Source of the DNA: an uncultured Ruegeria sp.
GTDB taxonomy: Bacteria > Pseudomonadota > Alphaproteobacteria > Rhodobacterales > Rhodobacteraceae
DNA: 64,000 nucleotides
Direction of reading: 5' to 3'
NCBI RefSeq assembly: GCF_947497005.1
Contig: NZ_CANMFF010000003.1
Span: 1-64,000, forward strand
The notes under the pieces were generated by a model. It saw only the letters and a list, made by a program, of their open reading frames with translations. It was not told the origin of the DNA and made no database searches. Numbering within the stretch: position 1 is the stretch's first letter; every line of letters begins with the position of its first letter. Below, piece after piece: positions 55,277-64,000 of this stretch. Both the position numbers and the translations under genes were made by a program.

Positions 55277-56604
55277 CCGACGCCAGCATGCAAAGCCCCG
55301 AAACTGGTCGCCATACTATCTCACTCACGGCTACTGATGAGCGCACACAGAAACGAGCAAGAGCCGAAAAACGCTTTCGCTCTTACGGGCTCGCCGCAAT
55401 TGGAACCGGCCTGTTCTTTCTGGTCGTTCTGTTCACCTCGATCCTGTCGCAGGGTCTCCCGGCCTTCCAACGCACGGTCGTCAGCGTGGATTTCACGCTG
55501 ACCGAACCGCAGCGGGACGAGGCCGAAGGGACCTTGTTCAAGACAAAGGCCTATTCAAATCTGTTCGTCACCCAATTGAGCAAGGAATTGTCTGAGCGCG
55601 GGATCAGCGTCGACTTTGACGAAGCTGCCATCGAACGCCTTCTTGGTAAGGTTGGTGGAACGATCCGGAGTTTCTATGCCGAAAACCCTGGCAAACTGAA
55701 TGAGCCCATCAAGTTCGATCTGACCGCTTCCAGCCGGGTGGACGGGTATTTCAAAGGGCGCGTGTCCCGTGACACCATTCAAGACAGCAGATTTCTGCAA
55801 AAAAGCGATCTGGATCTGGTCGATGCGCTGGAAGAGGCTGGTATTATCAAACAAGCGTTCAACTGGCCGTTCATCATCGGCGCTGACTCGGGCGTGGACA
55901 ACCCGGGCGGTGCCGGCATCGGTGCCTCGGTCGTTGGGTCGTTCTTCATGATGGTGGTGGTGCTGGGCCTGTCGCTGCCGATTGGTGTGGCTGCCTCGAT
56001 CTACCTTGAGGAGTTTGCACCGCAGAACAAGTTCACTGACCTGATCGAGGTAAACATCTCGAACCTGGCTGCGGTTCCGTCCATCGTCTTTGGTATACTG
56101 GGGCTGGCGGTGTTCATCCAATTCATGCATCTGCCGCAATCGGCACCGTTGGTCGGCGGTCTGGTTCTGACCCTGATGACACTACCGACAATCATCATCT
56201 CGACCCGGGCCTCATTGAAGGCAGTTCCTCCGTCGATCCGCGATGCGGCACTTGGGGTAGGGGCGTCGAAAATGCAAGCCGTGTTCCATCACGTTCTGCC
56301 ACTGGCTGCACCGGGTATCCTGACCGGCACCATCATCGGTCTGGCACAAGCCCTGGGTGAAACCGCACCGCTGCTCCTGATCGGCATGGTGGGATTTGTC
56401 GCTCGCGGCTATCCCGACGGCTTCCTTGCCGGGTTTACCGAGCCGAACTCGGCCATGCCTGCCCAGATCTACACCTGGGCCGCACGCGCCGACGTGGGTT
56501 TCTACGAAAAAGCGTGGGGTGGGATCATCATACTTTTGATGTTCCTGCTGACCATGAACATCATCGCAATCATCTTGCGCCGCCGCTTTGAACGCCGCTG
56601 GTAA
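55273..56604 (+). CDS. pstA: Phosphate ABC transporter permease PstA (long form)
   Basis: 443 residues, also longer than typical PstA (about 290). One span near residues 37-57, then a periplasmic domain to about 190 (PAFQRTVVSVDFTLTEPQRD ... DTIQDSRFLQKSDLDLVDAL), then the permease core (GVAASIYLEEFAPQNKFTDL, LGVGASKMQAVFHHVLPLAAPG). The parallel enlargement of PstC and PstA is an alphaproteobacterial type. Confidence 0.93.
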   Translation: MTDASMQSPETGRHTISLTATDERTQKRARAEKRFRSYGLAAIGTGLFFLVVLFTSILSQGLPAFQRTVVSVDFTLTEPQRDEAEGTLFKTKAYSNLFVTQLSKELSERGISVDFDEAAIERLLGKVGGTIRSFYAENPGKLNEPIKFDLTASSRVDGYFKGRVSRDTIQDSRFLQKSDLDLVDALEEAGIIKQAFNWPFIIGADSGVDNPGGAGIGASVVGSFFMMVVVLGLSLPIGVAASIYLEEFAPQNKFTDLIEVNISNLAAVPSIVFGILGLAVFIQFMHLPQSAPLVGGLVLTLMTLPTIIISTRASLKAVPPSIRDAALGVGASKMQAVFHHVLPLAAPGILTGTIIGLAQALGETAPLLLIGMVGFVARGYPDGFLAGFTEPNSAMPAQIYTWAARADVGFYEKAWGGIIILLMFLLTMNIIAIILRRRFERRW

Positions 56605-56616
56605 TTGGGGGCAACA

Positions 56617-57414
56617 ATGAACGACATGACACGAGTGGAGAGAGCCGTGGACTCCAAAGACATCAAGATCAACGCCAAGAAAGTTCAGGTTTATTACGGC
56701 GCCACCCATGCCATCAAGGACGTGGATGTTGAGATCGAAGACAAAACCGTCACGGCATTCATCGGCCCGTCGGGCTGTGGCAAATCAACATTCCTGCGCT
56801 GCCTGAACCGAATGAACGACACCATAGATATCTGCCGCGTAGAAGGTGATATCCTGCTGGATGGCGAAGACATCTATGACAAGCGCGTCGACCCTGTGCA
56901 GCTGCGGGCCAAGGTTGGCATGGTCTTCCAGAAGCCGAACCCGTTTCCCAAGTCGATCTATGACAATGTGGCCTATGGCCCGCGTATCCACGGCTTGGCC
57001 AGAAACAAGTCGGAACTGGATGAAATCGTGGAAAAATCCCTGCGCCGCGGTGCAATTTGGGATGAGGTCAAAGATCGTCTGGATGCGCCTGGTACCGGTC
57101 TGTCCGGCGGCCAGCAGCAGCGCTTGTGCATCGCGCGCGCCGTTGCCACCGAACCTGAAGTTCTGCTGATGGACGAGCCATGTTCAGCCCTTGATCCTAT
57201 TGCGACCGCACAGGTCGAAGAACTGATCGACGAGTTGCGCTCGCGGTATTCGGTGGTGATCGTCACCCACTCGATGCAGCAGGCGGCGCGTGTGAGTCAG
57301 AAAACGGCCTTCTTCCACCTGGGAAATCTGGTTGAATTCGGCGAAACCGGGCAGATCTTTACCAATCCGGTCGATCCGCGCACGGAAAGCTACATTACTG
57401 GCCGTATCGGCTGA
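56617..57414 (+). CDS. pstB: Phosphate ABC transporter ATPase PstB
   Basis: 265 residues. Walker A is [13 protein letters not shown], signature [14 protein letters not shown], Walker [13 protein letters not shown], and the PstB-specific [16 protein letters not shown]. Start at ATG 56617, with GGGGG before it; a TTG at 56605 would overlap the pstA stop boundary. Confidence 0.97.
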   Translation: MNDMTRVERAVDSKDIKINAKKVQVYYGATHAIKDVDVEIEDKTVTAFIGPSGCGKSTFLRCLNRMNDTIDICRVEGDILLDGEDIYDKRVDPVQLRAKVGMVFQKPNPFPKSIYDNVAYGPRIHGLARNKSELDEIVEKSLRRGAIWDEVKDRLDAPGTGLSGGQQQRLCIARAVATEPEVLLMDEPCSALDPIATAQVEELIDELRSRYSVVIVTHSMQQAARVSQKTAFFHLGNLVEFGETGQIFTNPVDPRTESYITGRIG

Positions 57415-57430
57415 GCACAGGTATCTGACA

Positions 57431-58132
57431 ATGAGCGAACAACATATTGCATCCGTTTTCGATCGCGATCTCGAAGCGATCCAGGCGCATATCATGAAAA
57501 TGGGCGGCCTGGTCGAGGCCGCCATCATGAGCGCGGCACGCGCACTTGAAACCCGCGACGAAGAACTGGCTCAAGAGGTGCGCAAGAGCGACAAGGCGAT
57601 CGACGCGTTGGAAGACCTGATCGACGAGGAGACCGCACGCCTGATTGCGTTGCGCGCACCCACGGCAAGCGATCTGCGCCTGGTGCTGTCGGTTCTGAAA
57701 GTGGCTGGAAATCTTGAACGGATCGGCGACTATGCGAAAAACATCGCCAAACGAACCACCGTTCTTGTTGACACCGGCGAGATCAACGGCAGCGCTGCAG
57801 CCCTTCGTCGGATGGCGCGCGAGGTCGAGCGGATGCTGCGCGACGCACTGGACGCTTATATTCAGCGCGATGCCGAACTGGCCACGGATGTCATCAATCG
57901 GGACGAAGAGGTCGATCAGATGTATAACGGTCTGTTTCGCGAATTGCTGACCTTCATGGCTGAAGACCCGCGCAGAATTTCATCTTGTATGCATCTGCAT
58001 TTCATTGCCAAGAACATCGAGCGTATGGGCGACCATGTAACCTCGATCGCCGAACAGGTCGTGTATTTGGTTACGGGTGAACGCCCAACCGAAGCTCGAC
58101 CCAAGGCCGACAATACGTCGCAAACCGTGTAG
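57431..58132 (+). CDS. phoU: Phosphate signalling regulator PhoU
   Basis: 233 residues, two three-helix bundles each with the metal-binding E/D pattern (VLKVAGNLERIGDYAKNIAK; MHLHFIAKNIERMGDHVTSIAE). It links Pst to PhoR, keeping the kinase off when phosphate is plentiful. Sits between pstB and phoB in the classical order. Confidence 0.96.
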   Translation: MSEQHIASVFDRDLEAIQAHIMKMGGLVEAAIMSAARALETRDEELAQEVRKSDKAIDALEDLIDEETARLIALRAPTASDLRLVLSVLKVAGNLERIGDYAKNIAKRTTVLVDTGEINGSAAALRRMAREVERMLRDALDAYIQRDAELATDVINRDEEVDQMYNGLFRELLTFMAEDPRRISSCMHLHFIAKNIERMGDHVTSIAEQVVYLVTGERPTEARPKADNTSQTV

Positions 58133-58144
58133 GAGACAACCGAG

Positions 58145-58834
58145 ATGTCCGCAGATCAACCTACCGTTCTGGTTGTCGAGGATGAGTTGGCGCAGCGCGA
58201 AGTGCTGGTCTATAACCTTGAAGCTGAAGGATTTCGGGTTTCAAAGGCAGCCAACGGTGAAGAGGCCATGTTACTTGTAGATGAAGACTGTCCAGACATT
58301 ATTGTTCTGGACTGGATGATGCCCAATCTCAGTGGCATCGAAGTCTGCCGCCGCCTGAAAAGTCGCCCGGATACACGTTCGATTCCGATTATCATGCTGT
58401 CGGCGAGATCCGAAGAAGTGGACAAGGTCCGCGGACTTGAGACCGGCGCGGACGATTACGTGATCAAACCGTATTCAGTGGTCGAGTTGATGGCGCGTGT
58501 CCGCACACAATTGCGCCGTGTGCGTCCGACGACTGTTGGATTGCGTCTGGAATTCGATGATATCGTCCTTGATTCCGAGACCCACAAGGTCAGCCGGAAC
58601 AGCAAGCAACTGAAGCTTGGGCCGACCGAATTCCGACTTCTCAGCACGTTCATGGAAAAGCCGGGTAGGGTCTGGAGCCGCGAACAACTGCTTGATCGAG
58701 TTTGGGGACGTGACATTTACGTCGACACCCGAACCGTCGATGTACATATCGGACGTCTGCGCAAGGCGTTGACTCAGCATGGCGGGAACGATCCTGTTCG
58801 TACTGTTCGTGGCGCTGGATATGCTTTAGGGTGA
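58145..58834 (+). CDS. phoB: Phosphate regulon response regulator PhoB
   Basis: 229 residues. Receiver domain with Asp56 in IIVLDWMMPNLSG and Lys in YVIKPYSVVELMAR, then an OmpR-type winged helix (GPTEFRLLSTFMEKPGRVWS, VDVHIGRLRKAL). Activates genes with Pho boxes such as the one before pstS. A strong hairpin follows its stop. Confidence 0.97.
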   Translation: MSADQPTVLVVEDELAQREVLVYNLEAEGFRVSKAANGEEAMLLVDEDCPDIIVLDWMMPNLSGIEVCRRLKSRPDTRSIPIIMLSARSEEVDKVRGLETGADDYVIKPYSVVELMARVRTQLRRVRPTTVGLRLEFDDIVLDSETHKVSRNSKQLKLGPTEFRLLSTFMEKPGRVWSREQLLDRVWGRDIYVDTRTVDVHIGRLRKALTQHGGNDPVRTVRGAGYALG

Positions 58835-58841
58835 CCGAAAA

Positions 58842-58872
58842 CAGATCAGGACATGATGAATGTCCTGATCTG
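58842..58872 (+). terminator. Terminator after phoB
   Basis: CAGATCAGGACAT at 58842-58854 pairs with ATGTCCTGATCTG at 58860-58872 (13 pairs) around GATGA, followed by ATATATTTCG. It starts 8 bases past the phoB stop. Confidence 0.8.
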
Positions 58873-59072
58873 ATATATTTCGAATAGTGATTTCACACAC
58901 AGTAAGCGTGGCACATATCTGTTTTGATACAGAATTTGCATTTCGTTGGTGAATCCACCCGGCTACATTGGTAAATCGTATAATCGGTATTATGGTAAAA
59001 AATTGATCCTTGTGAATTAGCACCAAAGTAAACACTGTGATCGTGCGTTGACTACACAATCCGGATGGCTGC

Positions 59073-59840
59073 ATGGATCTGAAGAACAAAACCGTCGTTG
59101 TGACCGGAGCAGCGCAAGGAATTGGTCGGGGTCTTGTTGAGAGATTTGCCGATGAGGGTGCGCGTGTTGTTTGCTCGGACATGGACGTACCAGGTGCACA
59201 GTCTGTCGCGACGCAGTTTGGCGGTGTTGCGTTTTCCTGTGATGTGTCCAGCGAGAACCAGATCAAGGCGTTGATAGAATTCACGGAAAACACAGTCGGG
59301 CCAATTGACCTGTTCTGTGCAAACGCTGGTATCCTGACGCTTGGTGGTCTGGATGTCCCGGACGACCAATGGGATAAAATGTGGAAAACCAATGTGATGT
59401 CGCATGTCTGGACCGCGCGTCATCTGGTTCCTCGCATGATTGGTCGTGGCGGTGGGTATATTCTGACGACAGCGTCAGCAGCGGGTCTGCTGAACCAACC
59501 AGGTGCCGCCCCTTACGGTGTCACGAAACATGCCGCGGTTGGGTTCGCCGAATGGCTGTCGCTGACATATGGCGATAAAGGTTTGCGGGTCTCGGTTCTG
59601 TGTCCTCAGGCGGTGCGATCAAAAATGACCGAAGGACATGAGGTTTCCGTAGCCTCCATTGACGGAATGTTGGAGCCCGCAGATGTTGCCGAAGCCTGTG
59701 TTGAGGCCATCCAAGCCGAACGGTTTCTGGTGCTTCCGCATCCGCAGGTTCTGGAGTATCTACAACTGAAGGCAGCTGATTATGATCGATGGCTTGGCGG
59801 AATGCGAAAGTTAAATCAAAAGTTTAACCCGGACACTTAA
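59073..59840 (+). CDS. Short-chain dehydrogenase/reductase
   Basis: 255 residues. NAD(P)-binding VTGAAQGIGRGLVER, the CANAG motif (LFCANAGIL), catalytic Ser in TTASAAGL and Y-x3-K in PYGVTKHAA. Classical SDR; substrate unknown. It is A/T-rich upstream with weak ribosome-binding site. Its stop codon interlocks with the stop of convergent tesB (shared TTAA). Confidence 0.9.
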   Translation: MDLKNKTVVVTGAAQGIGRGLVERFADEGARVVCSDMDVPGAQSVATQFGGVAFSCDVSSENQIKALIEFTENTVGPIDLFCANAGILTLGGLDVPDDQWDKMWKTNVMSHVWTARHLVPRMIGRGGGYILTTASAAGLLNQPGAAPYGVTKHAAVGFAEWLSLTYGDKGLRVSVLCPQAVRSKMTEGHEVSVASIDGMLEPADVAEACVEAIQAERFLVLPHPQVLEYLQLKAADYDRWLGGMRKLNQKFNPDT

Positions 59841-60706
59841 CGTATTTTCTGAACCCTTCGCATCAAACCTTCCTGGGCGACGGATGCAACCAATGTTCCA
59901 TCCTCCGAATAGATAGACCCACGATTGAAGTTGCGCCCCTGCCCCGTCCACGGCGAATCCATTACGTAGAGATGCCAGTTCTGAAATTTGACGGGCGCAT
60001 GAAACCACAGGGCGTGGTCCAGGCTGGCACCGTTGAACTCTCCAGTAAACCAGCTCAGACCATGTGGGCGCAAACCTGACGACATGAGGTTCATGTCCGA
60101 CGCATATGCCAGCAGAAGATGCTGTGTTTTAGCGTCCGCAGAAGACGCCGCAGCCATACGAAACCAGGTCTGGTTGTGGTCGTCCGAAGCTTTGGGATTG
60201 AATGGGTCCAGATGATCCACCTCGCGCACCTCAATCGGGCGTTCGCGCAACAACTCACCGCGAAGTCTTTCGGGCACCCGATCAACATATGTCTGCCGAA
60301 GCTCGGATCGGGATGGATATGTCTCTGGCGATTTTACGGCTGGCATCGGATGCTGGTGGTCCCAGCCTTCATCCTGAATGTGAAACGACGCCGACATGTT
60401 CAAAATCTGTTTGCCATGTTGAATGGCGACAACGCGGCGAGTTGTAAAAGAACCTCCATCTCGCGCCCTATCAACTTGATAAATAACGGGCTTTTCCGGA
60501 TCGCCGGGTCGAATGAAATAGGCATGCAGGGAATGGCACAATCGATCGTCTACAGTCCTGTACGCCGCAGCCAGCGCCTGAGCGATAACCTGACCTCCGA
60601 AAATCCGGGTTGGTGTTTCCCCACCAGACCCCGTGCCGCGAAAAAGATCGACCTCAAGCCGTTCTATATCCAGAAGATCCAGTAAGATGCGTTCTGCTTC
60701 GGTCAT
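59837..60706 (-). CDS. tesB: Acyl-CoA thioesterase II (TesB-type)
   Basis: 289 residues, double hot-dog fold. FRGTGSGGETPTRIFGGQVI and HSLHAYFIRPGDPEKPVIY are family signatures. The C-terminal half holds DHNQTWFRMAA and SLDHALWFHAPVKFQNWHLY (catalytic region). It hydrolyses medium- to long-chain acyl-CoA. Downstream of the serine-hydrolase gene on the same strand. Confidence 0.93.
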   Translation of the reverse strand: MTEAERILLDLLDIERLEVDLFRGTGSGGETPTRIFGGQVIAQALAAAYRTVDDRLCHSLHAYFIRPGDPEKPVIYQVDRARDGGSFTTRRVVAIQHGKQILNMSASFHIQDEGWDHQHPMPAVKSPETYPSRSELRQTYVDRVPERLRGELLRERPIEVREVDHLDPFNPKASDDHNQTWFRMAAASSADAKTQHLLLAYASDMNLMSSGLRPHGLSWFTGEFNGASLDHALWFHAPVKFQNWHLYVMDSPWTGQGRNFNRGSIYSEDGTLVASVAQEGLMRRVQKIR

Positions 60707-60757
60707 TGTTTGCTCACAGGATAACTTGTCCAGACCCGGGTATCAGTCTGAATGAGA

Positions 60758-61990
60758 TCATTCAATCATGGCTGCGTGGACCAATGCCTTGAGTTCAGCT
60801 CGGGACGGATAGGAACTGGATGGCGACAATTGAGTGAAGAACACAGCCGTCAGATCATTCTCCCAGTCGAGCCAGAAATAGGTCGAGGCCATGCCGCCCC
60901 AACTGAAATCCCCAACTGATCCGGGCACCTGGACCCGACCGGGATCCAGAACAACGGAACCGGCCAGGCCAAATCCCATGCCTTCCATAGGTTGTTCTGC
61001 AAAGCTCTTTGGACCCATCGATGCGATATCGCCCGGCAGATGGTTGCGCATCATGAAAGCTACTGTTTTGGGGCCAAGCAGTTTGTGCCCATTTCCCGAC
61101 CCCCGATTTCGTAACATGTCGACGAATTTGGCATAGTCATCAATTGTGGAAATGAGCCCGCCGCCACCTGAGAAGGTTGTAGCTTTCTCAAACGGTGAAT
61201 CTTCGTGCGTATCGATCAAGCGCAGTGTATCGCTTCCATGATCTGCAGAGTTCAGCGCCATCGCGTCACCCGCCAACGGAGTGTATAGCGACGCGAACCG
61301 ATCCCCTGCCCCGATTGGGATGGAGAATCCCGTTTCCGTCATGCCCAAAGGAGCCAGAATTTCATGATGAAAGAACTGATCCAGTGTCTGCCCTGAGATC
61401 ACCTCAACCACGCGTCCAAGCACGTCGGTGCTGACTGAGTATTCCCACCGTGTTCCGGGCCGGAAAGCCAAAGGCAACATTGCTAGCTCACCTATGCGAT
61501 CTTTCAGAAGACCTTGATCGGGTTTGAAAATAAGGTTCTTTTCATCCATCGCTTCCGGTAAAATTCCGGGATTGAACGGATAGCTAAAGCCGCTGGTGTG
61601 GGTCAGCAACTGATGCAGCGTTGGGGGCCTTGTATCTTCGGTCTGTTCCAGTTTCTCTGCATCGGGTATTAAAGCCTGCATCCGTTTGAACTCGGGCAGA
61701 AACTCGGACAGAGGCGCATCAAGATGAAAAAGCCCGCGCTCTGCCAGCATCATCAAAGCAACAGCAGTGACGGGTTTTGTCATCGAGTAAACGCGCGCCA
61801 GCGTGTCGCGCTGGAACGGCAGACCATTCTCAACACTTCGCATACCACTGGAATGAAAAAAGACTTCGTCATCCTTGTGACGCAACAAGAAAGATGAGCC
61901 CGCATATTTTCGCTGCTCAACATAGTTGTCCATCCAAGTGCGAAGCCGGCTCAGGCGCGTTTGATCGAACATAACTTGTTTTTGCAGCAT
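60758..61990 (-). CDS. Beta-lactamase-fold serine hydrolase
   Basis: 410 residues from ATG 61990. Catalytic S-x-x-K is in RVYSMTKPVTAVAL, the class C Tyr region is RWEYSVSTDVLGRV, and the FSWGGMASTYFWLD segment is the KTG-equivalent. Esterase/lactonase activity is more likely than beta-lactamase. Start is uncertain: ATG at 62089, 61990 or 61972 are all in frame, and none has a strong ribosome-binding site. It lies 51 bases upstream of tesB. Confidence 0.85.
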   Translation of the reverse strand: MLQKQVMFDQTRLSRLRTWMDNYVEQRKYAGSSFLLRHKDDEVFFHSSGMRSVENGLPFQRDTLARVYSMTKPVTAVALMMLAERGLFHLDAPLSEFLPEFKRMQALIPDAEKLEQTEDTRPPTLHQLLTHTSGFSYPFNPGILPEAMDEKNLIFKPDQGLLKDRIGELAMLPLAFRPGTRWEYSVSTDVLGRVVEVISGQTLDQFFHHEILAPLGMTETGFSIPIGAGDRFASLYTPLAGDAMALNSADHGSDTLRLIDTHEDSPFEKATTFSGGGGLISTIDDYAKFVDMLRNRGSGNGHKLLGPKTVAFMMRNHLPGDIASMGPKSFAEQPMEGMGFGLAGSVVLDPGRVQVPGSVGDFSWGGMASTYFWLDWENDLTAVFFTQLSPSSSYPSRAELKALVHAAMIE

Positions 61991-62188
61991 TGAAAGAATT
62001 CCGTCGAAAGTGGAGCCCCGATTGTGTGGGCTTGAGAGCTGAAACAACAGCGAAAAACGGTTCAGCCTGGAGGAATTTTCAGCAGACATCTGAAGCGTGC
62101 TCTGTGTCTAGATGTTAGACTGAATCTGACGCAGATTCGCTGTGAGTTTGCTGAGCGGGATCACATGATACCGGCACGGAGGAATATC

Positions 62189-62803
62189 ATGACACAAAGT
62201 ATAGATTTCGTTTACGATTTTTGCAGTCCAAATGCATTTCTGGCTCACAAGATGCTACCTGATCTGGCAGCGCGGCACAGTACCAAGATCAAATACGTAC
62301 CGGTCCTTTTGCCTGCAGTGTTCAAGGCGACGCATAACCAAAGCCCATTTCAGGCATTTTCCGAGAACCGCCAGAAAACTTCTTATCTGACCCATGACTT
62401 GCATCGTTTTGCCCGTCGTCGTGGGTTGAGTTTTCATATGAGCCCTCATTTTCCGATCAATACGAAATTCGCCATGCGAGGTGCACATTTTGCAAGCGGA
62501 AAGTCATGGGAAAACAAGTATGTAAACGCTGTATTTGATGCAATTTGGGTGCATGGGCAAAAGGCGGACGAACTGGCCGTTCTCACCGACATTCTGCAAG
62601 AAAATGAATTACCGGTTCGAAAACTGCGCGAGGCCATGACAAGCCCGGATATTAAGCAAGAATTGAAGGATCAAACCAAAGCCTTTGTTCGCCGCGGTGT
62701 ATTTGGCGTGCCAAGCCTGTTCGCCGGGTCCGAAATGTTCTTTGGAAAGAACAGCTTGCCGAACCTGGAGATTGAACTCTCCAAAAACAAGGAAACAGAT
62801 TAA
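62189..62803 (+). CDS. DsbA-family oxidoreductase / HCCA isomerase-like protein
   Basis: 204 residues. VYDFCSPNAFLAHK matches the 2-hydroxychromene-2-carboxylate isomerase (kappa GST/DsbA) start. GVFGVPSLFAGSEMFFG is the cis-Pro region. GSH-dependent isomerases of aromatic breakdown share this fold, but the substrate here is unproven. GGAGGA lies seven bases before the ATG 62189; an earlier ATG is only eight codons upstream and is less likely. Confidence 0.85.
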   Translation: MTQSIDFVYDFCSPNAFLAHKMLPDLAARHSTKIKYVPVLLPAVFKATHNQSPFQAFSENRQKTSYLTHDLHRFARRRGLSFHMSPHFPINTKFAMRGAHFASGKSWENKYVNAVFDAIWVHGQKADELAVLTDILQENELPVRKLREAMTSPDIKQELKDQTKAFVRRGVFGVPSLFAGSEMFFGKNSLPNLEIELSKNKETD

Positions 62804-62931
62804 TACCAATGCTTTACGTGGTAGATTGAACGTCGCGCGCAGGACCATCATACAAATCCGGATTATCTAGTACACATGGACCTGCGCGTTAAAACTAGCA
62901 TTGGTCAAAAGGGTCATTCAACGCCCTGTCG

Positions 62932-63750
62932 TCAAAGGGCCTCGGCAAAGATATTGCCAGACGTTACTACGTTGATCCCTCCTGAGACCGGGATTACCGC
63001 ACCGGTAACATAGCTTCCACCACGCCCGCATAAGAACAGCATACATCCTGCAATGTCCTCATCGCAGCCAACACGCCCAAGAGGTACTGACTTTCCAACT
63101 TTTTCTCTCGTGTTTTCATCTGCCGTTGCAAAGGCCGTCATACGAGATACAAAAGGACCCGGTGCCAGCGCATTGACCGTCACATGATAGGGCGACAATT
63201 CCTTGGCCATTATTTTGGTCAAATGCAGAACCGCAGCCTTTGAGGCCGAATAGCTATAGGCTCCGTCGCCCATGGGAACTTCTCCCATCACGGATCCAAC
63301 ATTCACGACCCTCGCCGGATCGTCTGCAGTACCTGATTTCATCAACATAGGCAGAAGCCGCTGGGTCAGTTCAAAAATCCCGGCCACGTTGACAGACATT
63401 ACCTTGTCCCAAGCGTCATAAGGAAACTGTCCTAACGGCGCACCCCAGGAAACACCTGAATTATTCATAAGAATATCAATATGTTCCGTGCGATCTTCGA
63501 TGTCTGAAACCAATTTTGCAATGCCAGCCTCGCTGCCAATGTCTCCGGCAAATCCTTCAGCACTTCCCGGTGCATCCAGCGCGTTCAGTTCAGCGGCGGC
63601 CGCAGCACATGCGCCTCCGTTACGAGAGGCAATCAGTACACGTGCCCCGGCCCTGACCAGAGCTTCAGCTGCCATGCGACCGATACCCGTCGCACCGCCC
63701 GTGACCAACGCGGTTTTACCTGGCAACGTAAAAAGGGTGTCTGGGGTCAT
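62932..63750 (-). CDS. Short-chain dehydrogenase/reductase
   Basis: 272 residues. VTGGATGIGRMAAEAL, NNSGVSWGAP, catalytic Y-x3-K in YSYSASKAAVLHLT, and SVMGEVPMG. AGGAG precedes ATG 63750. Substrate unknown; resembles the 3-ketoacyl or sugar-SDR group. Divergent from the MDR gene at the right edge. Confidence 0.9.
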   Translation of the reverse strand: MTPDTLFTLPGKTALVTGGATGIGRMAAEALVRAGARVLIASRNGGACAAAAAELNALDAPGSAEGFAGDIGSEAGIAKLVSDIEDRTEHIDILMNNSGVSWGAPLGQFPYDAWDKVMSVNVAGIFELTQRLLPMLMKSGTADDPARVVNVGSVMGEVPMGDGAYSYSASKAAVLHLTKIMAKELSPYHVTVNALAPGPFVSRMTAFATADENTREKVGKSVPLGRVGCDEDIAGCMLFLCGRGGSYVTGAVIPVSGGINVVTSGNIFAEAL

Positions 63751-63904
63751 TGTCGTGCTCCTAAACAAATTCTGATTGCGTCCACACTCAGATCCATCCC
63801 GCAACTTCATTGCCGTCACGGTAACCAGCGTTTCACTGCGTTGACAATTGCATGGGCTGCACCAAGAATTCCTCACGACAAACTACAGGCACATTAGAGG
63901 TGGT

Positions 63905-64000
63905 ATGCAAGCATTACTCAGCGTCGCACCAGGCGGACCCGAAACCTTGGAACTAACAACCTTGCCTGACCCGCAACCTGGAAAAGGGCAACTGGTTATT
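63905..64000 (+). CDS. Zinc-type MDR/NADPH:quinone oxidoreductase, N-terminal part (cut by window edge)
   Basis: From ATG 63905 the frame reads MQALLSVAPGGPETLELTTL and then PDPQPGKGQLVI to the edge. This resembles the GroES-like N-terminus of medium-chain reductases of the quinone oxidoreductase type. AGAGGTGG precedes the ATG. Only 32 residues are visible. Confidence 0.7.
   Translation, partial: MQALLSVAPGGPETLELTTLPDPQPGKGQLVI

Overview
The window looks like chromosomal DNA of a marine alphaproteobacterium of the Rhodobacteraceae, Roseobacter group (Ruegeria/Phaeobacter-like). This rests on gene content: a CckA phosphorelay kinase, an alphaproteobacterial GAAC-N7-GAAC SOS box at recA, a single-cysteine IscR of the Rhodobacter type heading a suf operon, an acyl carrier/KAS pair beside lpxD, an IalB protein, a class II DAHP synthase and a phoR-pst-phoU-phoB cluster. 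Base composition is moderately GC-rich. No phage, insertion sequence, CRISPR array, rRNA or origin was seen. Species assignment is inference.

Layout. 0-2.2 kb: tail of a probable FMN-dependent hydroxy-acid dehydrogenase and a 2Fe-2S/ASKHA corrinoid-activation protein. 2.4-9.4 kb: guaB, an RsmB-type rRNA methyltransferase, cckA (preceded by a full CtrA-type site), a sulfotransferase-like gene and recA. 9.5-14.4 kb: alaS, a DUF1330 protein, a transglutaminase-like cysteine peptidase and a secreted protein with an 11-copy PEGEE repeat. 14.6-19.3 kb: typA, an EmrE-like transporter, a 44-residue membrane peptide, and an overlapping hydrolase/small protein/tandem-HD operon. 19.4-27.7 kb: iscR and the suf operon, which also carries a second cysteine desulfurase, an FkbM-type methyltransferase and two small multi-span membrane proteins. 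27.8-33.4 kb: tRNA-Arg(CCG), a divergent MepK-like/L,D-transpeptidase pair, then lpxD, an acyl carrier protein and a ketoacyl synthase.

33.4-44 kb: ialB, a 445-bp gap with two orphan minus-strand terminators (candidate small RNAs), a HerA/DUF853 ATPase, a lipoprotein, and a branched-chain amino-acid ABC locus (livM-livH and livF-livG-binding protein) split by three small secreted-protein genes. Two of those are clear paralogs of each other. 44-51.4 kb: an aldose sugar dehydrogenase, a GNAT protein, a GlxA-type regulator, DAHP synthase, a PAS protein divergent from yicC-gmk-gamma carbonic anhydrase (a second CtrA-type site lies between them). 51.4-58.9 kb: phoR, PhoB-box repeats, pstSCAB, phoU, phoB. 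58.9-64 kb: lipid or carbon metabolism (two SDRs, TesB thioesterase, serine hydrolase, DsbA-family isomerase, start of an MDR oxidoreductase).

Most of the window is housekeeping. The parts most worth a second look are the CtrA-type sites, the non-suf genes inside the suf operon, the candidate small RNAs upstream of ialB, the paired secreted proteins inside the liv locus, the palindrome-preceded 44-residue peptide, and the tandem-HD operon. All start choices and functional calls come from reading the sequence and family knowledge; no database search was run.
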